This document shows positions 1 to 11,680 of a DNA stretch of 31,242 nucleotides, piece after piece; position 1 is the first letter of the stretch; the number at the start of each line of letters is the position of its first letter. The translations under genes and the position numbers were made by a program. Below the pieces are notes generated by a model. It was not told the origin of the DNA, did not search any database, and saw only the letters and a list, made by a program, of their open reading frames with translations. The DNA comes from Funneliformis mosseae (taxonomy: Eukaryota; Glomeromycota; Glomeromycetes; Glomerales; Glomeraceae): the NCBI GenBank assembly GCA_910592005.1, contig CAJVPP010000491.1:1-31242 (forward strand), read 5' to 3'.

Positions 1-960
1 CCATTCTTTTTAAAGTTCTAAATGCTATTAAAAATCCACAACTGATATTTGCAGCAATAGCCCGGTAACTATCACCATATTAATGGTAAAATATATACTG
101 CTGCGTTATTCTTTGAACATTTTCATGATTTTCAGAAGGTAAATTTTATTTTGGTTAAAAATCAAAATAAACAAACCAAACATGCTTTTATTTGATTTTG
201 ATTTAAGCAAACAAGATCAGGTACATTATATGACCATAGTATTATATAGTCATATGATGTATTCAGTATAAAATAGCCAAAAGATAACATTCAGAGACTT
301 TTGGTGGGGGTCTGTAAATAAATCATTTTTTATAAAACTTTTAAAACTTTTTGTTAACTAAATTCAGTAATAATATTAATTTTTTAAATTGTTTATTATT
401 TATCAAATTTAATTAATAATAAACTTTTTATTTACTACTTATTAAATTTAGTTAATAATATATTAATAAATATTTTTAAAGTTAGTTAGCAATTTAATTA
501 AATTTAATTATAATAAAAAGCAATTTATAAAAATTTTTTTAAAAATAAATTTGTTTTATTTTTTAATAGACTTTAATTTAATTCTTTTCTTTCAGTTTAC
601 ATTTATTTTTTTATTAAATAAGTAATAAAAAATTTCTTTTGATTTTTTATATAAGTACTTTTTAAAAATATTTTGCAACCATTTTACTTTCTATAAATAT
701 CATCAAAATTATATAAAACAATCATATAATGAGTTTAAAATGTTCATAAATAATAGAAGATACTAAAATTAATGGTGAATATTGCTTTATTTAAGTACTA
801 TTTATATAACCTTTAAATTAATATCAAACATAATACTGAAAGATATTTTTTTGAAAAAATACTTGCCTAAAATTTTTAGCTCATATTATAGTAATTCTAA
901 TTAAAGTTTTATGAAAACTTCTATTTAAAAATGACTTTCAAAAAATCATATTATAATCTA
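1..960. other. AT-rich stretch without a recognisable gene
   Basis: No open frame of useful length or known motif is visible on either strand. The first 300 bases keep a few CpG and GC-containing words; composition then drops to almost pure A/T. It may hold the 5' part of the decayed element that becomes readable from about 960. Confidence 0.5.
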
Positions 961-3900
961 TTCAAATTATTAAAGTTAAAGTATTAGAATAGAATGAAAT
1001 AATGAAAAGATATAGCTAACTATGAATTACCAAATAAAAATTACATAGTTTTAGATAAAAAAATTAACTATAAAATATCAATGGAAGAAGTTAATAATAA
1101 AATTTTAAATTATTATGAAATATCAAATAAAATAAAACTAATTTCAATATTTTAGATAATGAATTTTTCAAAAATGTGAAAGAATTATTTGATGATGAAT
1201 TATTTAATAAGAAATCTTTCAAAAAATATTTAATAATAGTAATGATTATGAATATTTTAGTGAAAATAAAAATTTTAACTTTAGTAAAAACAGATTATAT
1301 GATAGTAATAATAATAATAGTAAAATACAAAGTAAAAATAAAATTATTGATAAAGTCTTAAGTAATGAATAAATATCACATATTGATAAAGAGTTTATAT
1401 CATATTTTAAAATATTACTGAAGTATTAATATTTTGTTGAATATAAAAACATATATGTAAAGACTAACTTAATTATTTATTTTATTATTTTAGGTTTACT
1501 AATTAATTTTTGTTCTTTTATTATAATTAATAACTACTTGAGCTTATAATAAGTTAGTAGATATAATTAATCATTTAAATTTTAAAAATAAAGATATTAT
1601 AACAAATATTTACTGATTTAGAAAGTTCTAACAAAAACTACCTTTATTTCTGATTAAATCTTATTAAGTTCATATTTCAAATAAAAAACCTATTAACTTC
1701 TCAAGAAATTAAGAATATATTTTATTTATCCATTACAAACATCATTTGGAAGGATTTCTAGAAAAATCAGATTCTGAGAAATTTTTCACTTAAATTAAGA
1801 GCTTAATATATTTTAATCTAATAACATCAAAAACTAAATGCAATAAAAATCTCAATTTTGTTAAAAAATTTTCAGAACCTGATTTTTCTAGTAATCAACT
1901 CATTTAACACTCTCTTAATAATCTTTCACTATTTAATCAAATATATTTTAGTTTAGGTAAAATAGTCAAATAAAATTTAAAACTTTAGCATGAAAAATTA
2001 TGAAAGGAATTTTCTGATTTAGATATGCATTTACTTAAATTAATAAAAGTATGTTATAACTTATTTTAATATAAGAATAATAGTATAGCTATACAATGAT
2101 ACTAAAATAATAGTTATTTATTTATTTTATTACTAAAAAATTGTAATAATTTATTTATTCAATTTTAGCAATATATAATTGTGGAATTTCATCATTTATA
2201 AAGAAATTATAGAAATTATATTAAGAATTAATAGAATTTTAGTGATAATAAAAATATATAATATACTCAAATAATAATATAATACATATTAAGGTTTTAT
2301 GAATTACCAAAAAACTTATAAAGTAATAATTGAAGGAAAAAATCATATATAAAAGTATGATTGTTAGATCAAGAAATAGAAAATTCCGTTATAATAATTG
2401 AATTACAAGGAGTTATCAAATATGTTATAGTTATAATACTTTATAACATTGATACTATTAATGAACTTTTTTCTATTATTATTTAAAAAATTCTTTATAA
2501 ATGTTAGGATCATTAGAAGTTGAGAAATATTATATATTATTATTATCATTTTTAGAATTTGCATCATTAAAAGAATTAGTAATACAATTTTAGTATACAA
2601 ACTATATATTGATTTATATTATAATAACTTTAAAATATTTTATAATATCTATCATTTACTAGGTGGGGTTTATATTCAAATTGAAAACATAGCATTTAAA
2701 GAGAAAAATCATTTTATATTCAATTTTGTTTCATTTAACAGGTGCTTCGAAAAATTTATTGAACCTTTTATTTTAAAGTTAAAACACTAAAAAATGAAGT
2801 AATTTGAATATTCAAGAAAATACATATCTTATAATTGCAAATCTTGGCAAAAAAATAATCTAGTTAGAGTAAAATGATATAGTACAAGTAAGGAATATCA
2901 TATATATAATGTAACTAAAGATTCTCTTACATTAAATAGTCAAGATTTACTATCTATTTTTTAATATTACCACTAAATAGATGAATAATTTAAAGAGATT
3001 TTTATAGTATCAATGATAACAGAATGCAAAGAAATCACTATACTATATAGATTATACTTATAATTTATGATAATAGATTAGTTATAATAGGAAAGACATC
3101 TTCAATTATCTTAAGACATCTATCATATTACAGTTAGAAAAATATTAAGATTTCTTAAAATCATAATTGAATAAATTTCACTAGAAGAAAAAATAGAATT
3201 TATCTCATTTTGAAAATTATTTAAATATCTAAAAATATAGCAAAAACTTTCCAATCCAATATTTTACATAGATAGCTTTATGATGTTAGATTATTTACAC
3301 TTTGCTTTGATGTTTCTATTTATTTTAAATAGGTTTTTGAAGTTAAATTATTTTAAATGATATGAATTTAAAAGTTTCAAGCATAAATAAATATCTCTCA
3401 TAGTGATTTAGCTATAAAACTATAGTTGAAATATTAAATACTATTAGTAAAAATGATGGTAATTATATTTAAGCACTTTTTTAAAGAAGATAATTACATC
3501 AAGTTATATAAATATTTAGATAATAAAGAACTTTATTTTTATAGATAATTAAATTTTTATTTAAAATACAAATAATATTAATGAATAAATTTTGTTATTT
3601 TATAATATTATTTAAAATAAATAGGTATTCAAAGATTTTGAGAATTTTCCTAATTTACATATTAATTATCATTTGTTATAACATACTAGAAATTATATAA
3701 TATTGTTGAATATAGATATTATAACTAAAGAGATGGTCTATAGAATTTTTAAAAATATTGTTTTATGAATAATTTAAAAAACTGTGAAATTTAATTTATT
3801 AAAATATTATGTTATATTATTCATAATATATTATTTATTCATTTATTTAATAGAGGTATTGATAGTTGATTTTCTTTTATAAATAATTCTTTTACAGTCT

Positions 3901-4660
3901 TTTTGCATCAATTTAAATAGTTGCTAAATGATTAGTTTATTATCAAAAAACTGAAAAAGATACAAGTGAAGGTTTAATTAAAGATTTATTATATTAATTT
4001 ATATGAAATTTTCTTAATTAATAATTGTTTATTATTTTACTAATCAAGTTTAATTCAAACATATTTCTAAAGAAACCTACAGTATATTAAGAAGAAAAAC
4101 TAAAGAAAATTTACCTAATAATTTTGCTTTTTATAAAGAATTAACATTAGCATATAGATATGGATTATAAAATAACATTTTTTGAAAATTATGTTAATAT
4201 TATGAACTTGCTAATTCTATAAATATAATATTATTAACATATAATATTATTTACATGTTGGTGATGCTATCAAAATATTTTTCAAAAAAGATAGAAGTTT
4301 CATAATTGTGTGATTAATTTTTAGCTATAAAAAAAATAATTAACATTTCATATTTATTGTTATCAATAGGTTTAAAGTTATTAACTTAATAAAATTAGAA
4401 TATTCAGATTATAAACTTCAAGATATATGATAGTTATATTCTATAAACATGATTAATACAAGTAGTATTATATATTTTATTCATTATTATTATGAAAATA
4501 TATTTAATAGTAATGGACATGATTTGAAAATAATTTATATATAAGAAATATATATTTTTTCAAAGTTATTTAATATTAGTTAATGCTTTGTTGCAGAATA
4601 TTAGAATAATTTTATGTATTAATATACTGATTTGCATCAAAACAAATAAAATATTAAAAA
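960..4660 (+). pseudogene. Decayed transposase-like element protein (multi-copy AM-fungal type)
   Basis: This is a relic of a large element-encoded protein, readable only by switching frames and passing many stops. The best blocks are near 2600-2810, where LYIDLYYNNF and NIYHLLGGVYIQIEN are followed by EKFIEPFILKLKTLKNEVI, and near 3245-3350, where SNPIFYIDSFMMLDYLHF can be read. Further pieces include EMVYRIFKNIV near 3735 and KENLPNNFAFYKELTLAYRY near 4110. From memory, these match in order a large transposase-like protein repeated many times in Rhizophagus genomes. It has a central Gly-Gly-Val-Tyr-(Leu/Ile) block, a middle block ending in a Leu-Pro-Asn-Pro-Ile-like motif, and a C-terminal tail. 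The superfamily (Plavaka, KDZ or CACTA-like) cannot be fixed from what survives. The boundaries are approximate and no terminal repeats were found. No function is expected. Confidence 0.55.
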
Positions 4661-5710
4661 ATAATTATTGTTATATTTATTAAATTTTAAAAAAATTTTT
4701 TAATAATTCTTTTTCAATTTATTTACTAATATTTGTCAAATAGTTACAAAGTAAATTTATTTATAATTTATTTAATAATATTTAACAACTTCAATAATAA
4801 ATAATTTTCTAATCAACATCATTATCATTAATCATTTTAATATGTAATAAACATATAAATTATATCTAAATTAAAGTTTTATTAGATTGTAATTAAACTA
4901 TTACTAGTTAAGTATACATTTAGTCATAATCTGAACATAATATTTTAATAATTAATACATTTTTAGAAAGTAAATTTAGTTATTTAATCATTTAATAAAA
5001 GTTTAGTTAAAAGTTTAAAGATTGTCAAAAGGTTAGACTTTAATTAAAGGTTTAATCAAATATAAAATTTGATAAAAATTTAGTTATAATAAAAATAATT
5101 TAAGCAGTTATTATTATATTATATTATCATTATCAAGAAAATATAAAATTATATCATAAATACTATAAATTAATGATATATCAATTAAATCTTAATATAA
5201 TATACAAATTTAAAATTTAGATTTTAAATGTTTCTATTTTTTAATAATTAATTTTTATTTTATTGAAGACAAGTTTTTTTTATCACTATTATATATAGTT
5301 AATTCTAGATATAATAAATCTACTTATACCAAAATCTTATTATACTGAACTATAATTACAGAATTGATTTTTTTATAATTAATCAGGTTGAATATTATTA
5401 CTGTAAAATTCTTCAACTTAAATTGGTCATATTCTTAAGTCTCTACTTGAAATTACTAACTGCCGCTTATTATAGTTAAAATATTAAGATCTAACTTTTA
5501 AATTTACTAAATCTATATGTTAAACTTAAATTAATCTATCAAGTATGAAGACTTAAAAGATAAGATTACGAATAATTTAATTAAAGAATTCAAATAATAA
5601 ACTCAATTATAAATAATATGTAAGGATCACATTAAACTATATAAAAATACAAAGAGATAGAAAGATATAAGTATTAATTAATTCTTTTATTAATATTAAA
5701 ACTTATATTT

Positions 5711-5775
5711 ATAAAAGAATTTGTAAATCTGTAAAAGAATTATTTAGATTTGCAAAAGAGTTAATTTATAACATA
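5711..5775. repeat. Degenerate tandem repeat, about 21-22 bp unit, three units
   Basis: Three consecutive imperfect copies can be read: ATAAAAGAATTTGTAAATCT, then GTAAAAGAATTATTTAGATT, then TGCAAAAGAGTTAATTTAT. The shared core is AAAAGA-TT--T-ATTT. This is a small local tandem expansion in AT-rich DNA with no sign of function. Confidence 0.5.
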
Positions 5776-7039
5776 AGTAAAACGTCTATCTATTTATAAA
5801 ATTTATTTTATTATAGTTAATTATTTTACTATACTATTAACTAACTAATTTAATAAATAAAATATAAGTAAAATAAATATACTAAAGATAATAAAACATG
5901 TAAAATAATAAAATATAAAATATAAATAATAATAAAAAGTAGAATATTAAAAGTAAAAAATGTATTTGTAACATCCTTTTATATCTTATTTGTAATATCC
6001 TTTTTTATTTTTCTTAATAAATTTTTTTATTAAATATTTTATAAACAAGATTTTTAAATGTAAAATTTAATTTAAAAAACTTTTACTTAATATATTAAAG
6101 TCAGTTTCATAGACAAAATCTTTAGTTAAAATTTTTAAAAAATTCTTATTTTCATTACACAACTGATCTTTTATTTTGATTTGCTAAATTATTGATATTA
6201 CATCTAATTTTAAATTTTAATTAAATAAAATTATAAGTATTACAAATAAGATAATATGATATTAAAATTAGATTTATTTATATTAAAAATAAGTATAATA
6301 TTAAATATTTTTAGACTTTGTTTAATTTGTAAAATTAGAATTATTATCAGTATTTAAAAGATCTACAGAATTATTTAAATTTTCTGTAATTTTAGAATTC
6401 ATAGAATTCTTAGTATTTTAGAATTTTAGATTAAGAGATCATTATACTATATCATCCATATGATTTTATCATTATTAGTCAATCACTCTGTTAACAATAT
6501 AATAAATTTATATAATAAAATATTATATACTGCATCTAAACTAATCTTAATTGAACATATATATTAAGTTATATATTTGATAAATTGAACTAACACATGA
6601 TTTAAAATTTAGTATATAAGATTGTGTAATAAAAAAATATTACACTATAAATTATTTGCTAATGTAATAATATTTTTATATAAAACACTGTTTTAAAAAT
6701 TAATGTTAGTCTTATATAGTAATACTAACTTTTAATAATAAATTGATAAATTTTATTATTACAAAGTGATCATATGTCTGTATTTTTATTAGTCAATTTT
6801 ATAAACTGAATAGTTTAGTATAAAGTATAATTATATTATATAGTAAACTTACTTTATATTAAATCAAATCTTTTAAAATAATGGGTTTATTATATCTAGA
6901 ATTAATTATAATAAAGTAGATTGCAAATACTTTCACTTTATTGTATAATAAAAGGATTACTTTTTAAGCAATATTTATCATTAAAAAGGTTTTTTACTTA
7001 GGATTTATATAAAAAAAATATATGATAATGATTATAATT

Positions 7040-7420
7040 TGATTCTTTTATAGTATATTAATAGTTAATTCAGATAGTTTTAATAATTTATTTAGTAGAT
7101 TTAATAGTTATTGATTTAGATAGTATTGGTGATTGATTTAATAGATTTGGTAATAGTATTTTGGTAGTTGATTTGAATGGTATTTTTGATTATTTTGATA
7201 AATTTTAGTAATACTATTTTTATGATATTTTGAGACTAATTCAAGTATATTAGTAATTGATTAAATAATCTGGTAATTATTATAGTTAGTATTTTAATTA
7301 TTAATTTAAAAATATTCTTTTGATTGATTTGGTAAATTTGATAATAATGTTTTTGTGATATTTTGATAAATTTAATAATAATTACAGTTTGATTCTTTGA
7401 TAGTAATAGATTTAATAATA
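7040..7420. repeat. Degenerate minisatellite-like array
   Basis: The words GATTGATTTGGTAAATTTG, GGTAATAGTATTTT and GTGATATTTTGATAAATTT recur with variation over about 380 bases. The plus strand is strikingly G/T-rich and C-poor. It looks like a diverged tandem array with a unit of roughly 40-60 bases, but the copies are too eroded to fix the period by eye. Confidence 0.5.
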
Positions 7421-7678
7421 AATCTTTTAAATAATTAAATATTAGTTTTTAGATTGTATTTTTAATTGTTATATTATATACTTTATTTAATATATATAAA
7501 AACTAATATAACAAATAGAAAATAGAAAATAGAAAATATGATGATAAATATATATTTTGCAAAGATTAAGTTTTATTAAAAAGATATTTTAAGAATATTA
7601 ATCTATTTTCTATAGTTTATTTCTTATTAATGTAAATTTTATTATTATAGTATTTTATTTATATAATTTGTATTTATA

Positions 7679-7882
7679 TTAAACTTTAATGTTAAAATAT
7701 TTTAAGATACTTCTAATTCTTTTTGATTTAAAATAATCTTTTAGTTTTTGTTTAATAGGATTTTGAATAATTATAATATAATTACTACTATTTTTATTAT
7801 TATTATTTTTAATAACTTTTTGTAATGTTTTTCTCTGAATTAATAAAAAAAAATCTAAGAAGTTCATGATAAGTATTCTCAT
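7679..7882 (-). pseudogene. Possible C-terminal tail of a FAR1/MULE-type transposase relic
   Basis: The minus strand stays open for 67 codons. It reads TLQKVIKNNNNKNSSNY and then IIIIQNPIKQKLKDYFKSKR. From memory, AM-fungal FAR1/MULE-like proteins end in a similar Asn-rich stretch, followed by a QNP...KPKGRPKSKRI-type basic motif. The differences (Pro to Leu, Gly to Asp, Pro to Phe) are what C-to-T and G-to-A changes would produce, as elsewhere in this block. The upstream part expected at 7883-9000 is not recognisable. In DNA this AT-rich, a 67-codon frame could also be chance. Confidence 0.3.
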
Positions 7883-9170
7883 TATTATTCTAATAATATT
7901 AATTATTATCTTTTTTAAAGTTTACTAAATTTACATTTTTATTATAGTTTTGAATATTTTATCATTTGAATTTAAGATTAAGAAAGTTTCTATTTGTTTA
8001 AATTTGATAATTGTAAAAATCATGTTAATAAAATATGTAATTTTAATACTAATTTATTTAAAAAATTTATTATTAAATATGTCAATTCTTTATAATATAT
8101 CTTTATAATAATATCAGTTTAATAAATTAATATAAAATCTTATAATAAATATAAAAGTTATTATATAATAAAACTTAAAATTTGAATAATAATAAACTTT
8201 CTAATTAAATAATAATAAAATTGTTTAATTAAAATGATTCTACTAAATTAATCTAAACTTTTAGATAACAAAAAGTTTAAAATTAATATTACAAATATTT
8301 CAAATTTATTTTATTTTACTAGAGATTAAAATTTTATTGAACTTTAAGTAAAATTATTTATCTAAATTTATTTTAGATTTAGTAAAAATATTTAAACTAT
8401 AGTTTTATTAATTTTTTACTAAAGTTAATATAGTTTCACATTTTTATAAAATTTGATATAGTTTTACCTTTTTTAGAATTTGCAGATTTTTTATTAAGTT
8501 TTAATATAATTTCATTAAATTTTATTTTTTTCATTTAGTTGATTTGCAAAATCTTTAGATTTTATCCAATAATCTTAACTTCAAGATATTTTTATTGAAA
8601 GTTTGGAAGAACCTAATTATTTATTAAATTTTATATTAGGTAAAAATAGTAAATTTAATAAAAATTCTAATAAAAATAATTTTAATTTAATAAATTACAA
8701 TTATAAATATTATTGCTAAAATTATATATAAATTTATTGTTCAAATTTTAATAGAATTAATAAATTAAGTCTAGTAGTCTAATAGTCTAAAATTCTATTA
8801 ATTCAAAAGGTTAATATTATATATATAAGCCTAATATGATTAAGTTATATCATCTGTATTTATAATTAAATTTATTTTTTCTTTAGATATTTCAAATAAT
8901 CTAAATAACATTTTATTATTATTATTTATATAATAATATTTCTCTATATATAATAAATATTAATATGTTAAAATTAATTTTTATCAATAAAATTTGATAA
9001 TCTTAATACAAATATATATCTTTAATTATTTAAAATTTAATAAATTAAAATTTAAAAAATTGAATTAAAATTTAAAAAATTTTTTTTTATTTTAATTTTT
9101 TTGTTATTATTAAAGAATTTTTATATCTAAATTATCAAAATACTTAGATTATTTTTTATGATTAAATAAT
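7883..9170. other. AT-rich stretch, no gene seen
   Basis: Almost pure A/T with poly-A and poly-T runs. The helicase half of the neighbouring Helitron, or the body of the FAR1/MULE-like relic, would be expected here. I could not recognise a Walker A motif or any other helicase motif on the minus strand. Confidence 0.45.
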
Positions 9171-9176
9171 TATAGG

Positions 9177-10067
9177 TTAAGTATAGTCTGAATAATAAAT
9201 ATTCTTTGAAATTTTCATTATGATTTCAGTATTTATTTAATGAAGATTGCATTGTTTTTTCTGATTTTTTATCATTTTTATTACTTCTTATATTTTGAAT
9301 CTATCTTTCTGTCTTCTCATTAAGATTTAATGAAATGCTTTAATGACTGAATGGTATAGTAGAATACTAAGAAAAAGATGACATATTACTTATATAGATA
9401 TATTTCTCTTTATAACATTGTTTATTAAGAGCTTTTGAAATGAAGTTCATTTGCATTATTTTTATTCAGTATTTGGTTAAATATTTCTGCAAATGTTATT
9501 AATTTGAACTTAACTTTATTAGCATACTTAGATATATTTTATATGATTATATATATACTAATTATAGTTTAATATTCACATTCACTTTTTAATCTTGCAG
9601 TTATAATTTATTATAAAGATTTATATATGGGTCATTTTTGAAGTTACCAATTCTGATTATCTGTATTTATCCTTATGAATCAATGAGTGATTATTAGTCT
9701 TTATAGGATATCTGAATCTGTATACCTGTTGTCTGCATTTATTATATAATATGATATATTATATATTATATGTTTTTATAACTTATTTATTAACTCATAT
9801 AATTTTATCTTATTTTGTCAGTTCCTTTTTGGCAAGGATGTCATTTTAGAATTATTGCGATAATACTTAGATTAATTGTATTACTATTGAATCTAGATAT
9901 TATTCATTTTTTTTCATTTTTCTTCATTAATTCTAATTAATTATAGATATATTTTACTTCTTTCCAATTCTATGTATAGTGAAATATTAAGTCACTAGAC
10001 ACAAAATTAGAAAATTGACAGAAATTTTGATCTCAAATTAAACTTTTTTTATTAATTTTATCAATTT
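9177..10067 (-). pseudogene. Helitron Rep protein relic, part 2 (after the HUH motif)
   Basis: This segment continues the Helitron_like_N region beyond the Tc1/mariner insertion. Recognisable blocks on the minus strand, in order, are HPCQK (9826-9840), SLIHKDKYR, then ELVTSK followed after a frameshift by NDPYINLYNKL and KVNVNIK. After these come FAEIFNQILN, SISLNLNE and finally EYLLFRLYLTYK (ending near 9177). From memory, each block has a counterpart in the same order in AM-fungal Helitron proteins. Trp codons expected in this stretch appear as stops. Homology fades after the RLYLTYK block, before the helicase domain. Confidence 0.75.
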
Positions 10068-10069
10068 TA

Positions 10070-11678
10070 GTGGATATGCAAAGTTGTTCACTATAATATT
10101 TTATATAATATTTTATAGTTTTTATAAATGTTTAATTAGAAATAAAAATATTTATTGTATATTTAATACAAGATTTCAGTCATAATAAAACATTGAAATT
10201 ATTAGCTGTAATACATTTTTTTGTTTTAAGTAAACTTGTTAAGCGTATTAAAAAAAATATATTTTTTTAAAATTTTAAATTAATTGCATTTATATTTATT
10301 GTGATCATCTTGGTATAGAGAGTACTAATTATATGCAATATTAATTATTTTTTCAATTTTGAATCAAAATTTTAAATCAAGTTTTTTCCATAACCATCTT
10401 ATTGATTTGAATAAATATTTTTTTTATTTGTTATATTACATTTTATATTTATATTTCAATAAATATTTATTTTCAAAATAGTTTTTATAAAAAATAAATG
10501 ACTACTCAATGTAAAAAACTTTTTGGTTTTTAATGTGATGAAATTATAGATGCTTGAAAGTGTAGTTTTAGTAAAAGACAAATAAGTGAAATACTAAATT
10601 ATCTAAAAAGTATAATTCATGATATTATTTTTATATATAAAAATGATAGTTTTGAAACACTTTCTTTTTGAAGTAGTAGATCACCTATTTTAACTAAAAG
10701 AGATAATTGTCATTTAATGTAAATTCTTAATAATAATCATAGAACTAATATTAATGAATTATATAAAAATTTTGTTACTTCTACTTTAAAAAATGTAAGT
10801 TATCTTACTTTTAAAAGACATTTTTATAATAATAGAGTTTTTGGAAGAATTGGAGCAAAAAAAATCTTTTGTAAATATAGTTAATAAAATAAAAAGATTA
10901 ATATTAGCTAAAAATAGAAAAGATTGGAAAAATGAATAAAAAAATATTATTTAAAGTGATGAATCTCAGTTTAATATATTTAAAGGAGTTAGAAAAAGAT
11001 ATATTTAGAGAAATACTCAAGAAAAATATTATTCACAATGTCTTATTCCTATATTTAAATCAGATTAACAGAGTGTTATAATTTAGGATTATTTTACAAA
11101 AAATAAACTAGATCCATTAGTTAGATTAGAAGGTAATATAATAGCAAATATATATATAAATGTGTTAAATAACTATTTATTATCATTTATAAATAGTTTA
11201 GAAAATAAAATAATTATATTTTCAAGAAGATAATATTTCTATTTACAAAGCAAATGCAATAAAAAAATGAAAGTAAAAAATAAGATTACAATTTTACCAT
11301 GGCCTGTATAGAACCTAAATTTAAATTTTATAGAGAATTTATAGGATATATTGGATAGAAAAGTCAGAAAACATAAACTATTACCAAAAAATCAAGATGA
11401 TTATAGTAGATTTTGCAGAACGAATAGCTAAAACTTGATGAAAAAATATATAAAATTTTGTTAATAATATGCTACATTATATTATTGCTATTATTGAAAA
11501 TAAAGGTAATCCTACAAAATATTAATAATAAAATTATAAAATATATATTTAAATGATTAATATAAAAAAATTTTATTCAAATTGATACAATAGTTTGTAA
11601 ATTATCTCAATTTAAAATTTGATATAATTTTTCAAAAATGATCAACATCATAAATACTTAGTGATTTTGATATTCCAC
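10070..11678 (+). mobile_element. Tc1/mariner-like element with TA target duplication
   Basis: The 1609-bp element carries a transposase relic on the plus strand. The left end reads GTGGATATGCAAAG at 10070; the right end, read inwards, is GTGGAATATCAAAA from 11678. Both are flanked by TA (10068-10069 and 11679-11680), the canonical Tc1/mariner duplication. Similarity continues inwards: ATTGATTTGAATAAAT near 10402 resembles ATCAATTTGAATAAAA, read inwards near 11590. The terminal repeats were therefore long, perhaps 150 bases or more, and have since diverged or gained extra sequence on the left. It is inserted in the Helitron relic and is itself heavily decayed. Confidence 0.85.
10498..11525 (+). 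pseudogene. Tc1/mariner transposase, inactivated
   Basis: An ATG at 10498 opens a frame of about 342 codons that is the right length for a Tc1-type DDE transposase but is full of in-frame stops. The N-terminal part reads SKRQISEILNYLK, a likely DNA-binding helix-turn-helix segment. It continues with FKRHFYNNRVFGRIGAKK, then shifts frame in the A run near 10858 into SFVNIVNKIKRL and AKNRKDWKNE. The catalytic blocks are clear: SDESQFNIFKGVRKRYI (first Asp, near 10957) and, near 11300, PWPV-stop-NLNLNF followed by IENL-stop-DILDRKV. The latter is the family's PWPAQSPDLNPIE-N-W-D motif with Gln and Trp turned into stops. The tail ends GNPTKY. It cannot make an active enzyme. Confidence 0.92.
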
Positions 11679-11680
11679 TA

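Larger units (their letters stand above)
4661..7678. other. AT-rich, decayed repeat DNA; no gene seen
   Basis: Long A/T-dominated sequence with almost no CpG and stops in all frames. It contains degenerate short repeats (entered separately) and no protein block I can place. It probably consists of older transposon remains and simple-sequence expansion. Confidence 0.5.

Noticed and set aside
1176..1361. 61-codon plus-strand open frame
   Set aside because: It lies within the decayed transposase-like relic; the second half is low-complexity Ile/Lys/Val from A/T-rich DNA. It is part of the relic, not a separate gene.
2403..2600. 65-codon minus-strand open frame
   Set aside because: It is antisense to the relic at 960-4660, with Ile/Asn/Leu low-complexity composition.
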